A stretch of DNA of 64,000 nucleotides from Heyndrickxia oleronia. Lineage in GTDB: Bacteria > Bacillota > Bacilli > Bacillales > Bacillaceae_C. Numbering within the stretch: the first letter of the stretch is position 1; each line of letters opens with the position of its first letter. Where the stretch lies: positions 2,822,001 to 2,886,000 of the forward strand of contig NZ_CP065424.1 of assembly GCF_017809215.1 (NCBI RefSeq), written 5' to 3'. Below the pieces are notes generated by a model. It searched no databases. It was not told the origin of the DNA and was given only the letters and a program-made list of their open reading frames with translations. The position numbers were made by a program, and so were the translations under genes. Positions 1-8,421 of the stretch are shown one piece after another.

Positions 1-2
1 AA

Positions 3-89
3 GCAGGCAAAATGCTTAGGTATGAATTGGCGATGGCAGCCTACAAGAACAACTTGATGATGGCAGAGAGCTATGAAACCAGTCATTAA
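3..89 (+). CDS. C-terminal end of an unidentified protein (gene starts upstream of window)
   Basis: Frame 3 is open from the left edge and ends with TAA at 87-89, encoding about 28 residues ending in ESYETSH. A good intrinsic terminator follows 12 bases later, which supports a real gene end. The peptide is Met- and Tyr-rich and looks helical. I do not recognise the family, and too little is present to assign a role. Confidence 0.5.
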   Translation, partial: AGKMLRYELAMAAYKNNLMMAESYETSH

Positions 90-100
90 AATTTATTAAG

Positions 101-138
101 AGCAAGAGTTTTTATCTCTTGCTTATTTACTGTTTTTT
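101..138 (+). terminator. Intrinsic terminator after the edge gene
   Basis: Perfect 8-bp stem AGCAAGAG/CTCTTGCT (101-108 and 116-123) with a 7-nt loop, followed by a T-rich tail ending in a T run at about 132-138. It sits just after the stop codon at 87-89. Confidence 0.7.
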
Positions 139-450
139 TACGAACACAACAAATTAGATTTTTTTATTCTTGGAAGATTATCATAGGCAATTATTCCCCT
201 ACTTTTGTAATCCCCCTTCTCAAACATAGGATTCATAACTAATAGCCCTAATATTAGGAATAGATTTCAAAATGATCAACTCTATAGATCAATTAATAAT
301 ATCCACATAAATACTATTTTTAATAAAATATACCCTTACCAAATTTCCTTTTTCGACCGATTAACTCCTGATTCTTTACATAAAAAACCTTCTAAAACAA
401 AGCTCTATTCTTTAACATTGTTGTTATTTAAGAGTAAAGTTTGAATTAAT
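139..450. other. AT-rich intergenic stretch, no gene seen
   Basis: No open frame with a ribosome site, no clear promoter and no repeat was recognised between the terminator and the repeat element that begins near 451. Confidence 0.5.
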
Positions 451-735
451 AAGCGGGAACCAAGAGAGCGTATGAATACCTTGGAGGCGAAAATTGCATG
501 TGTACGGTAACCAAAGGGAGGGTTTGATTACCGTGAAGGTCAAATTTGCGGGGCTTCGGGAACCTTTGAGAGGGTCTGATTACCGTGAAGGTGAAAAATA
601 CCGATTCATATAGCTGGCCCCTTTTATTTAACGAGATAAGAGCTGAAAACTCCATAAACCGCTCTGAATTCCTTATCGGGTGTAAAACATGCAGTTGAGC
701 TTTGACAAAAGCAACAAACTATACGAAAACAGACT
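451..735. repeat. Degenerate composite repeat element (two 52-bp units plus conserved right flank)
   Basis: Two diverged tandem units start at 504 and 556, an exact 52-bp period, each with the GGTAACC...GATTACC inverted arms found in the large array at 45531-46154. From 641 to about 732 the right flank matches the right flank of that array (46151-46242): GAGCTGAAAACTCCATAA, a GCTCTGAAT stretch, then CAACAAACTATACGAAAAC. The left flanks also share TATGAATACC. It is therefore an older second copy of the same element. A 69-codon minus-strand frame across it (446-655) is produced by the repeat and is not called as a gene. Confidence 0.7.
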
Positions 736-796
736 AAAACAAAAACGATAAAATTGTAAAAAATTTTTTATTTGCTTGAAATTTCCAATTTACTCA

Positions 797-904
797 TTAA
801 ATTATATCTTTAACCGGCTCTCCTGCAATTTCACAGGTCGTTTTCATCTTAAACCCAGATGCTTTAAATGCTTTATCCAAGCGATGAAGGAGATCAGTTA
901 GTCT
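797..904 (-). pseudogene. Short coding-like fragment, probable gene relic
   Basis: Reading leftward from 904 there is a frame of about 34 codons ending in TAA at 797-799. Its residues look protein-like (LHRLDKAFKASGF, then CEIAGEPVKDII). It has no credible start or ribosome site and an in-frame stop lies just upstream at 905-907. I read it as the decayed 3' end of a gene but do not recognise the family. Confidence 0.3.
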
Positions 905-962
905 TTATAGAAATTAATTGTATAGCCACTGCATTGATGAAGGGTCGAAGGAGGTATACTAT

Positions 963-1064
963 ATGACGAGATATAGGAGAAGTTTACGGATTAGCTCTAT
1001 GCAAAGTTTACACTATGAACAACAGGCGGTTGTTTGTATAGAGCTAGATTATCTATCCGCCTGA
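963..1064 (+). CDS. Possible 33-codon leader ORF upstream of the CD3324-family gene
   Basis: ATG at 963 follows a strong site (GAAGGAGGTATACTAT) at ideal spacing, and the frame ends at TGA 1062-1064, giving a basic then mixed 33-residue peptide (MTRYRRSLRISS...). The coding part overlaps several complementary segments (992-1063). It lies 71 bases upstream of the next gene, so a translated leader peptide is possible. I know no homologue; it may also be a relic. Confidence 0.35.
   Translation: MTRYRRSLRISSMQSLHYEQQAVVCIELDYLSA
992..1063 (+). ncRNA. Compact pseudoknot-capable RNA segment
   Basis: Helix A pairs TAGCTCTAT (992-1000) with ATAGAGCTA (1038-1046), 9 bp perfect. Inside it AACAAC (1018-1023) pairs with GTTGTT (1029-1034) around loop AGGCG. 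The segment CAGGCGG (1023-1029) is complementary to CCGCCTG (1057-1063) outside helix A, which gives pseudoknot topology. It may act as a cis-regulatory leader. It matches no riboswitch class I can recall. Confidence 0.3.
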
Positions 1065-1098
1065 AGCATAAATATTGTTTATAGTGCTGACTTTGCTA

Positions 1099-1125
1099 CC
1101 TTAAAAATTCCATAATTTTAAGGAG
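1099..1125 (+). promoter_or_regulatory. Hairpin covering the Shine-Dalgarno site of the CD3324-family gene
   Basis: CCTTAAAAATT (1099-1109) pairs with AATTTTAAGG (1114-1123), with one bulged A. The 3' arm contains the AAGG of the AAGGAG ribosome site (1120-1125). In the folded RNA the site for the start at 1136 would be partly occluded. This is seen in the sequence; a regulatory role is inference. Confidence 0.4.
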
Positions 1126-1135
1126 CGGAACTATT

Positions 1136-1402
1136 ATGAAATATATAAATGCTGAAAGCATCTTTCCAGAAGAATTACTTAACGAAATACAAAAATATGT
1201 AAATGGTAAATTAATTTATATTCCAACGCCTAAAGGATTACGTAAGAAATGGGGAGAAACATCAGGGAATAGAAATTATTTAAGAGTTAGAAATCATGAG
1301 ATCAGGCAAAAGTTTTCAGCCGGCGCAACTATAGACCAACTTTCAGATCAATTTTATCTATCCAGCGATAGTATTAAAAAGATTGTATACTCTAAAAAAT
1401 AG
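1136..1402 (+). CDS. CD3324 family protein, small HTH-like
   Basis: 88 residues. It matches the pattern I know for the CD3324 family of short Bacillota proteins: N-terminal YINAESIFPEELLNEIQKYV, a central IYIPTPKG...KKWGE stretch, and a C-terminal helix-turn-helix-like half ending DSIKKIVYSKK. The C-terminal half (about 50-88: IRQKFSAGATIDQLSDQFYLS) resembles the recognition region of Mor-type activators, so DNA binding is plausible but unproven. AAGGAG at 1120-1125 fixes the start and lies in a hairpin (1099-1123). Monocistronic: a strong terminator follows. A structured leader with its own small ORF lies just upstream. Confidence 0.75.
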   Translation: MKYINAESIFPEELLNEIQKYVNGKLIYIPTPKGLRKKWGETSGNRNYLRVRNHEIRQKFSAGATIDQLSDQFYLSSDSIKKIVYSKK

Positions 1403-1410
1403 TTTTATCT

Positions 1411-1446
1411 GTCACATTGGATTAAAATCTAATGTGACATTTTTTT
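1411..1446 (+). terminator. Intrinsic terminator
   Basis: Stem GTCACATTGGA/TCTAATGTGAC (1411-1421 and 1428-1438, one G-U pair), loop TTAAAA, followed by a T7 run. It ends the CD3324-family transcript. Confidence 0.85.
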
Positions 1447-1594
1447 GTGTTAATAAATTATTATAATTATTTATTATATATATTCTCAATCTTGGATTGA
1501 TTACAATTACAAATGAAGGAATTACTATTGATACGGAGGTAAAGTTTGAATAACTTTTTCACCTTGATACTAATGATGATTGGAGGAGAATCCA

Positions 1595-2143
1595 TTGAAA
1601 ATTGAAGTAAAATTAACTGACAAAAGGAATGCATATATAATTAGAAATTTATATCCAATGTATCTTTATGATCTATCCAAACACTATGATTGGCTTCCAA
1701 ATGTTCACGGAATTTACGAGGATAGTGACAATTGTCAAACGTTAGAAGAACAAGTAGCAAATCAAAATATTTGGTGGGAAAAACCAAATATTTTATTTCC
1801 CTACTTAATTTTAGTTGATGATATACCAGCTGGATTTGTCCTAATCGCCACCCCGCCACATTGTAATAAAGGAATCGATTTTTTTGTAAACGAATTCTTT
1901 TTAATTCAATCTTTAAGAGGGCAAGGGATAGCTGAACATGCAGCAAAAATAGTCTTTGAACAATTAAATGGAAATTGGGAATTGTTCACTAATCCATTAG
2001 ACAAAAACATAGTTGGGCAAAAGTTTTGGAGAAAAACGATTTCTAATTATACAAGTGGAATTTACACCGAAGAATATGGGGAGACATTTGACGGATATAA
2101 ACTAATTTTTCGTTTTAATAATGCGGGAGTGAAGTTTATTTAA
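1595..2143 (+). CDS. GNAT family N-acetyltransferase
   Basis: 182 residues from a TTG start at 1595, chosen because TGGAGGAGA (1581-1589) sits at the right distance; the in-frame ATG at 1580 would place that site inside the coding region. The protein has the GNAT layout: beta4 DDIPAGFVLIATPP, then VNEFFLIQSLRGQGIAEHAAKIVFE, where LRGQGIAEHA corresponds to the acetyl-CoA pyrophosphate loop (Q/RxxGxG/A), and a C-terminal WRKTISNYTSG. It probably transfers an acetyl group to an amine of a small molecule or protein; the substrate is unknown. It appears to be a single-gene unit. Confidence 0.75.
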   Translation: MKIEVKLTDKRNAYIIRNLYPMYLYDLSKHYDWLPNVHGIYEDSDNCQTLEEQVANQNIWWEKPNILFPYLILVDDIPAGFVLIATPPHCNKGIDFFVNEFFLIQSLRGQGIAEHAAKIVFEQLNGNWELFTNPLDKNIVGQKFWRKTISNYTSGIYTEEYGETFDGYKLIFRFNNAGVKFI

Positions 2144-2262
2144 ACCATTTTCCGTTTCCTTTAGAAAGTAACGATTCATTTTAAAAAAACGATGTTTTTT
2201 CATTAAATATAAAGAAAGTAAAAAATACAGTTCCCCAGAAATTGAGGTACTGTCTTTTTAAA

Positions 2263-3030
2263 TTACCCCATATTTAGTTCTTTTTTTAAGACATCTGAAA
2301 GGAAATCTAATCGGGGGCGATTGTCATACTTAAGAAAGTTTGATATCGATTCACAATCTGCCGACAATAGTATAATAGATGAAAACTCCGGTTCTACCCC
2401 TGCCTTCTTTAAGGCGATTTCAAACTGCTTATATCGACTTTGTAATTCCAATCTATCAATAGCTAACTGAATCAAATAAACTAGGGCTACACTACCCCAA
2501 TGTACGATATAACGCGGTTTAACTTTTTCTACCAAGTTAAAATTAGTCAAATCTACTCCAATTTCCTCCTTCGTTTCACGAATCAGGCTCTTAAACATAT
2601 TTACAGATTGTTGATTTATATCACTTTCGTCAATTCCCCCAGCAATAAATTGTAAACGACCAGGTGAAGCTGTTCTGGAATTCATTTCCCCTAAAACTAT
2701 ATAGTTATCCTTTGTTAATATAAGGCCATTAGCAACAATGACACGACATTCATAATCAATGGGTATTTTATTGTATTTCGAGTATAAAAAATGAGCATAG
2801 TCAGTTTTTTGTAATGTGATATGTAACTTATCCCTCGCTTCAATCATTTCTTTTATTGAAAAAACTGTTCCTCTATGAAAAGTTTTCCCGCTCGCCTTAA
2901 GAGATTCCCAATATAAGTTTATTGATTCATGAAGTGAATGGGGCAAATACATTGGCTCTGGAGAAACTGTAATTCTAACATCTGTAGGTATAGATTTGAT
3001 CTTAATCATCGGAATTTTCCCACATCCCAT
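2263..3030 (-). CDS. NUDIX hydrolase domain protein
   Basis: 255 residues. A NUDIX core lies at about 93-200: strand YECRVIVANGLIL, then GGID at 131-134 and RETKEEIGVDL at 151-161, matching the RExxEExG part of the Nudix box. The spacing between GG and RE is longer than the canonical GX5EX7REUXEEXGU, so substrate and activity are uncertain. The N-terminal 90 residues are a separate region of unknown role. Family knowledge: hydrolysis of a nucleoside diphosphate linked to another moiety. The start is uncertain: Met1 and Met8 both have weak ribosome sites. Confidence 0.7.
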   Translation of the reverse strand: MGCGKIPMIKIKSIPTDVRITVSPEPMYLPHSLHESINLYWESLKASGKTFHRGTVFSIKEMIEARDKLHITLQKTDYAHFLYSKYNKIPIDYECRVIVANGLILTKDNYIVLGEMNSRTASPGRLQFIAGGIDESDINQQSVNMFKSLIRETKEEIGVDLTNFNLVEKVKPRYIVHWGSVALVYLIQLAIDRLELQSRYKQFEIALKKAGVEPEFSSIILLSADCESISNFLKYDNRPRLDFLSDVLKKELNMG

Positions 3031-3178
3031 TGTTATAGACTTCTTAATCTATATAATTTAAAGATATTTCCCTACTGACTTACCCTCAAACAAAGAAACT
3101 CTTTTAATAAATCTGCCTTGATTAACCTTAAATATTTTTACAGGATTCCCCTACCGATAATGTATCAGTTTTGAATTT

Positions 3179-3718
3179 TTAATGTGTTAATGATGTATAC
3201 ATCGAATAATCTACTTCACCAGTAATATTTTTCAATGAATCTTCACTTAACTCCAAAGCCATTAAATTATCAACAGAAGGTGGAAGATTTTTTTTTGCTG
3301 CATAAATTCCAAAGTCTGTTGATGTTCGAAATCCAAATCGTCGATAGTATCGATAATCTCCTTCAACAATGATTCCCTTATATCCCATTTTGGCTGACAA
3401 TTTAATGCCTTCTTGCAACATATATTTGCCAACACCTTGACGCTGCTTATTCATTGCTACTGATACTGGTGATAACATTAATAATTCATGTTCGTGCTTC
3501 TTACTAATTGGAAATTTTGAAAGGATAAAATGTCCAATAATTATCCCTTCGTCCTCAACAACTAAATCAAGTTCAGGAATATAATACTTTTTTTCTCGAA
3601 TCTCTTTTACTAAGGCTTTTTCAACCAAGCCATTTGAGTAATGTGTATTTTTGAATACCTCAAAAACAAAGTCTTCAATATAACGATATTCCTCTTCTCT
3701 TACCGCTCTTATATTCAA
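3179..3718 (-). CDS. GNAT family N-acetyltransferase, YhbS-like
   Basis: 179 residues from TTG at 3716-3718, preceded by GGGAGGTG at 6-nt spacing; the longer frame to 3739 would bury that site. Sequence features are YhbS-like: LSPVSVAMNKQRQGVGKYM (acetyl-CoA loop RQGVG), then GYKGIIVEGDYRYYRRFGF, typical of this GNAT subgroup where a Y-x-RFGF motif closes the active site. The substrate is unknown. It stands alone, read leftward, upstream of the terminator region of the P5C dehydrogenase gene. Confidence 0.8.
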   Translation of the reverse strand: MNIRAVREEEYRYIEDFVFEVFKNTHYSNGLVEKALVKEIREKKYYIPELDLVVEDEGIIIGHFILSKFPISKKHEHELLMLSPVSVAMNKQRQGVGKYMLQEGIKLSAKMGYKGIIVEGDYRYYRRFGFRTSTDFGIYAAKKNLPPSVDNLMALELSEDSLKNITGEVDYSMYTSLTH

Positions 3719-3908
3719 TAATAACACCTCCCATAACATTTATTTTTGATTCATTCGTTGCTCTTCTCTTCCTGTATGTTGGAGATAACTTCACGATCTT
3801 ACAGCTTAAAGATACTAACAATAAATGCCTCTAATATATATTTTATTATCTGAAGCAATATTTATATATTATTTGAAATGCTATTTCTAATACTTATTTC
3901 ATAGATTG

Positions 3909-3943
3909 AAAAAAAGAGGCTGAAATGTAAACATTTCAACCTC
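3909..3943 (-). terminator. Terminator of the P5C dehydrogenase gene
   Basis: Read leftward, GAGGTTGAAATG (3943-3932) pairs with CATTTCAGCCTC (3927-3916) with one G-U pair, followed by a run of T (A's at 3909-3915 on the plus strand). It lies 16 bases beyond the stop codon. Confidence 0.9.
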
Positions 3944-3958
3944 ATCTTAATTTATTAA

Positions 3959-5590
3959 TTATTCTTCATCCATAAATGGATAAGCAATTTCTGCAGTTGG
4001 TGCAAAGTTTTCTTTAATAACACGAGGAGTAGTCCAACGAATCATGTTAAATACAGAACCTGCTTTGTCGTTTGTACCAGAACCACGTGACCCACCAAAT
4101 GGTTGTTGATTAATCATCGCACCAGTTGGTTTGTCGTTAATATAGAAGTTTCCAGCTGCTCCAGATAAACGGCGTTCTAAGTGCATAATTGCTCCGCGAT
4201 CTTGTGCAAAAATCGCACCTGTTAATGCATACATAGAAGCTGTATCAACTGCATCCAATGTTTCTTCTAATTTATCATTTTCATATACATAAATTGTTAA
4301 TACTGGTCCAAAGATTTCTTCTACCATAGTTTTGAAGTTTGGATTTGTTGTCACAATGATTGTTGGTTGAATGAAATATCCAACAGAATCATCATACGTA
4401 CCACCAGCAATAATTTCTGCTTCTTCAGATGCTTTGGCATATTCGATATAGCTTGTAATTGAATCAAATGCAGCTTTATCAATTACCGCACCCATAAAGT
4501 TTGTAAAGTCACGAACATCTCCAACTTTTAGCTTAGCCGTTTGTTCTAGTAAACCAGCTTTAACTTTTTCCCACATACTTGCTGGAATGTAAGCACGTGA
4601 AGCTGCTGAACATTTTTGACCTTGGTACTCAAACGCACCACGAACAAGGTTAGCTACCACTTTGTCTGCTTGTGCTGTTTCGTGAGCAAACACAAAGTCT
4701 TTACCACCAGTTTCACCAACTAGACGAGGATATGATTTGTAGTTCGCAATGTTTTCACCAACATTTTTCCAAATTGTTTGGAACGTGCTAGTTGATCCAG
4801 TGAAGTGGAATCCAGACATACGAGGATCCGTTAAAACTACTTCTGAAACTTGTGAACCACGTGATGGCACGAAGTTGATAACACCTTTAGGTAATCCCGC
4901 TTCTACTAAAATACGCATAAAGTAGTAGTTTGCAAGGATAGAAGTTGTTGCCGGTTTCCAAACAACTACGTTCCCCATCATAGCAGGTGCTGATGGTAAG
5001 TTTCCACCAATTGCTGTGAAATTAAATGGAGAAATGGCTAATACGAAACCATCTAATGGACGGTAATCTGTACGATTCCAAACATTTTTCATACTGTCTG
5101 GTTGAATTTGATAAACTTGATTCGCATAATCAACACCAAAACGTAAGAAATCTGCTAATTCTTGTGCAGAATCAATTTCAGCTTGAATAACTGTTTTAGA
5201 TTGTCCTAGCATAGTAGCAGCATTCATTAAATCACGATATGGACCAGAGATTAAATCAGCCGCTTTTAAGAAAATAGATGCACGGTGTTCCCATGGCATA
5301 TTTGCCCATGCTTCTTTCGCCGCCATAGCCGCTTCAATTGAATCACGCAACTCTTTTTCTCCAGCTTGTGAATAGTTTGCTAATACATGTTGATGATCAT
5401 GTGGCATAACTACTTGCTTCACAGTATCTGTCTTTACTTCTTCCCCATTTATGATTACTGGGATATCCACTACTATATTAGATTGGCGTTTTAATTCTGC
5501 CTTCAAAGTTTCTCTTTCTTTTGTACCTGGAGCATATGAATTGCCAGGCTCGTTTAAAGGTGTTGGGATTTTGAAAATTCCGTTACTCAT
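3959..5590 (-). CDS. pruA: L-glutamate gamma-semialdehyde (delta-1-pyrroline-5-carboxylate) dehydrogenase, ALDH4A1-like form
   Basis: 543 residues. It oxidises glutamate-5-semialdehyde to glutamate with NAD+, the last step of proline and arginine breakdown, in the cytoplasm. The ALDH fold is clear: FNFTAIGGNLPSAP at about 189-202, Glu293 in VGETGGKDF, catalytic Cys327 in YQGQKCSAASR, and EIFGPVL plus PFGGSRGSGTND near the C terminus. The long form and motifs such as NFYINDKPTG resemble vertebrate ALDH4A1 rather than the shorter RocA type (about 515 residues). AGGAGG lies 10 nt before the ATG. It is monocistronic; no proline dehydrogenase is adjacent. Confidence 0.92.
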   Translation of the reverse strand: MSNGIFKIPTPLNEPGNSYAPGTKERETLKAELKRQSNIVVDIPVIINGEEVKTDTVKQVVMPHDHQHVLANYSQAGEKELRDSIEAAMAAKEAWANMPWEHRASIFLKAADLISGPYRDLMNAATMLGQSKTVIQAEIDSAQELADFLRFGVDYANQVYQIQPDSMKNVWNRTDYRPLDGFVLAISPFNFTAIGGNLPSAPAMMGNVVVWKPATTSILANYYFMRILVEAGLPKGVINFVPSRGSQVSEVVLTDPRMSGFHFTGSTSTFQTIWKNVGENIANYKSYPRLVGETGGKDFVFAHETAQADKVVANLVRGAFEYQGQKCSAASRAYIPASMWEKVKAGLLEQTAKLKVGDVRDFTNFMGAVIDKAAFDSITSYIEYAKASEEAEIIAGGTYDDSVGYFIQPTIIVTTNPNFKTMVEEIFGPVLTIYVYENDKLEETLDAVDTASMYALTGAIFAQDRGAIMHLERRLSGAAGNFYINDKPTGAMINQQPFGGSRGSGTNDKAGSVFNMIRWTTPRVIKENFAPTAEIAYPFMDEE

Positions 5591-5656
5591 GTTTTCATGT
5601 CCTCCTATTTAAATACTCTGATATTTTCATATAATCATATTTAATTGTACTTTACT

Positions 5657-5665
5657 AGTATAACA
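5657..5665 (-). promoter_or_regulatory. Possible extended -10 promoter of pruA
   Basis: Read leftward the segment is TGTTATACT, an extended -10 (TGnTATACT), about 70 bases before the pruA start. No good -35 was found, consistent with an activator-dependent or weak promoter. Confidence 0.35.
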
Positions 5666-5728
5666 TGCCTTTTATTAATGCGCTTACTTTTTCTTCATAG
5701 AAATGAAAAATCAGCTCAACCAATAGGG

Positions 5729-6049
5729 TTACCTATCGTTTATTGTTCTGTCACGAAATACTATCAAATTGATTGTATTTAATATAATAGTAATGATAAG
5801 AAGTAGCATAGCGACAAATGCCATTGCACCTGTAATATCCATTAAAGCAGACCAATCTTCAATCTCTACCAAGTAATAGCAATATAATATCTGGAAACAT
5901 AGTGAAACTGCACAGGAACTAGTACTTATAAAAGAAAGAACACCCCGATTCTTATTGATTTGCTTTTTATATTGAATGAAATTAACAACTGGAATGGTCA
6001 AAGCAATTAATCCTAAAATAAGACTTCCAAAATTAAGCAGACCAGCCAT
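5729..6049 (-). CDS. Small uncharacterised membrane protein, three predicted TM segments
   Basis: 106 residues from ATG at 6047-6049, chosen because AAAAAAGGAGG lies 7-8 nt upstream; the longer frame to 6130 includes that site and a non-membrane, Cys-rich leader. Predicted hydrophobic spans are at about 7-25 (GSLILGLIALTIPVVNFI), 40-60 (STSSCAVSLCFQILYCYYL) and 72-98. The motif EDWSALMDITGA joins the second and third. I recognise similar proteins in Bacillus cereus-type genomes but no assigned function. It is read leftward, divergent from the cupin gene at 6257. Confidence 0.7.
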   Translation of the reverse strand: MAGLLNFGSLILGLIALTIPVVNFIQYKKQINKNRGVLSFISTSSCAVSLCFQILYCYYLVEIEDWSALMDITGAMAFVAMLLLIITIILNTINLIVFRDRTINDR

Positions 6050-6256
6050 ATCTAATCCTCCTTTTTTACATTTAGTTTTTTCATTTCCTATTACTCCTGC
6101 ACAATAATGAATGACCACTAAACGTCTCACATTGTCATCTATCGATTGGGTCCATGTATGACTTTTGATCTTTCCAATTCACAAAAACTTTTCCTTACAC
6201 ATATAACATTATAATGACACATTTAATATAATTCCAGAAAATAGGAGGGAAATTAC

Positions 6257-6925
6257 ATGGGGAAGTCTGGATTTGTTCCTGATAATACGAACATAAAAAA
6301 AACAAGTGGAACTCCGAATCTTTTTTTTGACTCGAAAGATAGTATTGAATTCGAAAAAGACACTGAAAACGTCATTTATAAAGTTTCTTCAACACAACTT
6401 CCTGCAATGGTAGGAGGTTCCTTTGCAAACGTATATCTTACTAAAGGGCATATTCGCGAGCCACATTGGCATCCTAACGCTTGGGAGCTAGATGTTGTAA
6501 TTTCGGGTGAAGCCCAAATTTCCATTGTTGACCCAGATACCAATAAATTGCATTCCTATGTAGCAAAGCCCGGTCAAGTTGTTTTTATTCCTATGGGTTG
6601 GTGGCATTGGATCATTCCTACTTCAGAAAAATTGCATATGCATCTTTTTTTTAACAATGACCAATTTGAAACAGCATTAGGTTCAAATATGTTAAAGCTG
6701 ACACCGCCTGAAGTTTTCCAGCTTTCATATGGAGTTGACGCTGACAAAATAGCTGATGTATTAGCACCGATAAAAAAAAGTGTTGAAATTGGTCCGCCTG
6801 AACTTGAATCTCGTGTTCAAACTTCGTTTTCCGAAACAAACAGGAAATCCGAAGATAGTCTAGACCAAAATGAGATGATAGAAGAAATTGCAATCAATAT
6901 TAATGGGAAGATTTTAAATTTGTAA
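6257..6925 (+). CDS. Single-domain cupin protein
   Basis: 222 residues, ATG after AGGAGGG. Both cupin motifs are intact: REPHWHPNAWELDVVISGE (His70, His72, Glu77) and PGQVVFIPMGWWHWI (His117), giving the usual two-His-one-Glu-one-His metal site. The sequence resembles one half of bicupin oxalate decarboxylase, but a single cupin plus an acidic tail (about 190-222) makes that reaction unsure. Metal-dependent binding or conversion of a small organic acid is the safest statement. It stands alone between a divergent membrane-protein gene and a convergent DUF421 gene. Confidence 0.85.
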   Translation: MGKSGFVPDNTNIKKTSGTPNLFFDSKDSIEFEKDTENVIYKVSSTQLPAMVGGSFANVYLTKGHIREPHWHPNAWELDVVISGEAQISIVDPDTNKLHSYVAKPGQVVFIPMGWWHWIIPTSEKLHMHLFFNNDQFETALGSNMLKLTPPEVFQLSYGVDADKIADVLAPIKKSVEIGPPELESRVQTSFSETNRKSEDSLDQNEMIEEIAININGKILNL

Positions 6926-6957
6926 ATGTAGGCAATCCTTGTCTTTTTTACTTAGAA

Positions 6958-7668
6958 TTATTCAGCATCTATAGGTGAATGAATATAGTCATTATAACAG
7001 TCGATATATAACTCTTTTTCGGATAGTAAAACTGCGTATACTATATCACTAATTTTTAAACCACGATTTTGTATCTCAGATTCAAGCCAACTATATGTAA
7101 GACCATTTTCAATGATGTTTTTGTCAACAAATTTCCCATCCATTATTAGTTCAATTGGAAGCATACCTTCTTTTGTATACTTTAAATGTAAATCTTGAAT
7201 TGTTACAGGACGAAATTGCGGTTTCTTAACAACAGATATAGTGCCGTTTGGTTCAAGTAAAGCGAATAAAACCTCATTAATATTAAATACATCTTTTTCC
7301 CTTAATTGTTGATTTAAATAATCTATAGTATAGTGCATTTTTTTCATATTATTTTCTAAAATTTTTCCATTTTGAACCACTACTGTCGGATTCCCTGCTA
7401 AAAATTTTCTAGCTTTACGGCTTTTTAATGAAACATATGAAATAATATAAACAGTAAGTATGAAAATGACATATGCAAGGATTAAGTCGGGAATTTTAAC
7501 CCGTGTATTAAAACAGAGATTTGCAGTTATCGCACCGATTGAAATAGCAGCTATAAAATTAAAATTATTCATTTGTGAGATTGTTTGTTTACCTAATAAA
7601 CGTGATCCAAGTAAAAGTATAATAAATGCACTAATTGAACGAATGATTACTTCATAGTGTTCAGACAT
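6958..7668 (-). CDS. DUF421 / YetF-like membrane protein
   Basis: 236 residues from ATG at 7666-7668, preceded by ATGGAGGCAATT; the upstream in-frame starts would hide this site. Three N-terminal membrane spans (about 5-25, 38-55, 58-78) with the family signature FIILLLGSRLLGKQTISQMN, then a cytoplasmic DUF421 domain including RKFLAGNPTVVVQNGKI and a C-terminal repeat of that fold (LPIELIMDGKFVDKNI). In B. subtilis and spore-related systems YetF/YkjA-type proteins are membrane-associated; no enzymatic role is established to my knowledge. Confidence 0.85.
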   Translation of the reverse strand: MSEHYEVIIRSISAFIILLLGSRLLGKQTISQMNNFNFIAAISIGAITANLCFNTRVKIPDLILAYVIFILTVYIISYVSLKSRKARKFLAGNPTVVVQNGKILENNMKKMHYTIDYLNQQLREKDVFNINEVLFALLEPNGTISVVKKPQFRPVTIQDLHLKYTKEGMLPIELIMDGKFVDKNIIENGLTYSWLESEIQNRGLKISDIVYAVLLSEKELYIDCYNDYIHSPIDAE

Positions 7669-7992
7669 AATTGCCTCCATTGACATCTTCTTATTTAGTT
7701 TGTGAAAAAAACAGTTAGCCATCATTAACTAGTGACTAACCATTAATTTCTAATTTTATAATTATAATGTTTGCACCAATGAATAAAATTTATTCTTCTA
7801 TATCAAAATGCTATAAAAAGTATAAGTTACTTTACTACATGCAATCCGATCAATTCTGCATATACAACTTGATATATGAATACAATATTTAAAACAAAAA
7901 GCTGATAATCATGAATGATTTCAGCTTAGACCTCTGATTTTAGAAAAAATAAATTTGCTTAAAAATAAAATAGTATTTTAACACTATCTTCT

Positions 7993-8421
7993 TTAAAAAT
8001 ATTTTTTAAATCCCTTACATACAGAACCGTCATACCCTTCCCTTTCAAAGAACTGATGTGCTCTTAGTCGCTGCGAGTTACTCAGTAACATTATTCTATG
8101 GCAATCAATTGATTTACAATATTCCTCAACGTATTGTAATAGTTTTTGTCCTATTTTCCTATTTCGATGATTTTCATGTACTATGATGTTTTCGACTATT
8201 CCATAAGGTCGAAATCCATGCAAAGCCTGTAAACATATATTCAATGTTAATGTCCCTAATATTTCTCCCTCCTCTTCATATACAAGCAAAAAATTGTAAG
8301 GATTCTTTTTAATAATCTCAATTTGTTCTTCCTGAATGTTCATTTTCTTACTATTTGGCACTAACATTTTATAAAGTTTATATAATTGAACTTTATCCGA
8401 TCTTTCTGCCTCTCGGATCAT
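7993..8421 (-). CDS. GNAT family N-acetyltransferase
   Basis: 142 residues, ATG preceded by GGGAG. Canonical GNAT pattern: EEGEILGTLTLNI (beta4), GIVENIIVHENHRNRKIGQKLL (acetyl-CoA loop RNRKIG), then CHRIMLLSNSQRLRAHQFFEREGY, where AHQFFEREGY is the typical C-terminal alpha4-beta7 segment. It belongs to the compact phosphinothricin-acetyltransferase-like group; the substrate is unknown. Single-gene unit read leftward. Confidence 0.85.
   Translation of the reverse strand: MIREAERSDKVQLYKLYKMLVPNSKKMNIQEEQIEIIKKNPYNFLLVYEEEGEILGTLTLNICLQALHGFRPYGIVENIIVHENHRNRKIGQKLLQYVEEYCKSIDCHRIMLLSNSQRLRAHQFFEREGYDGSVCKGFKKYF

Noticed and set aside
446..655. Minus-strand ORF of 69 codons
   Set aside because: It lies across the degenerate repeat element, has no ribosome site and its residues follow the repeat.
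797..904. Functional small gene
   Set aside because: No start or ribosome site and an in-frame stop just upstream, so it is recorded only as a possible relic.
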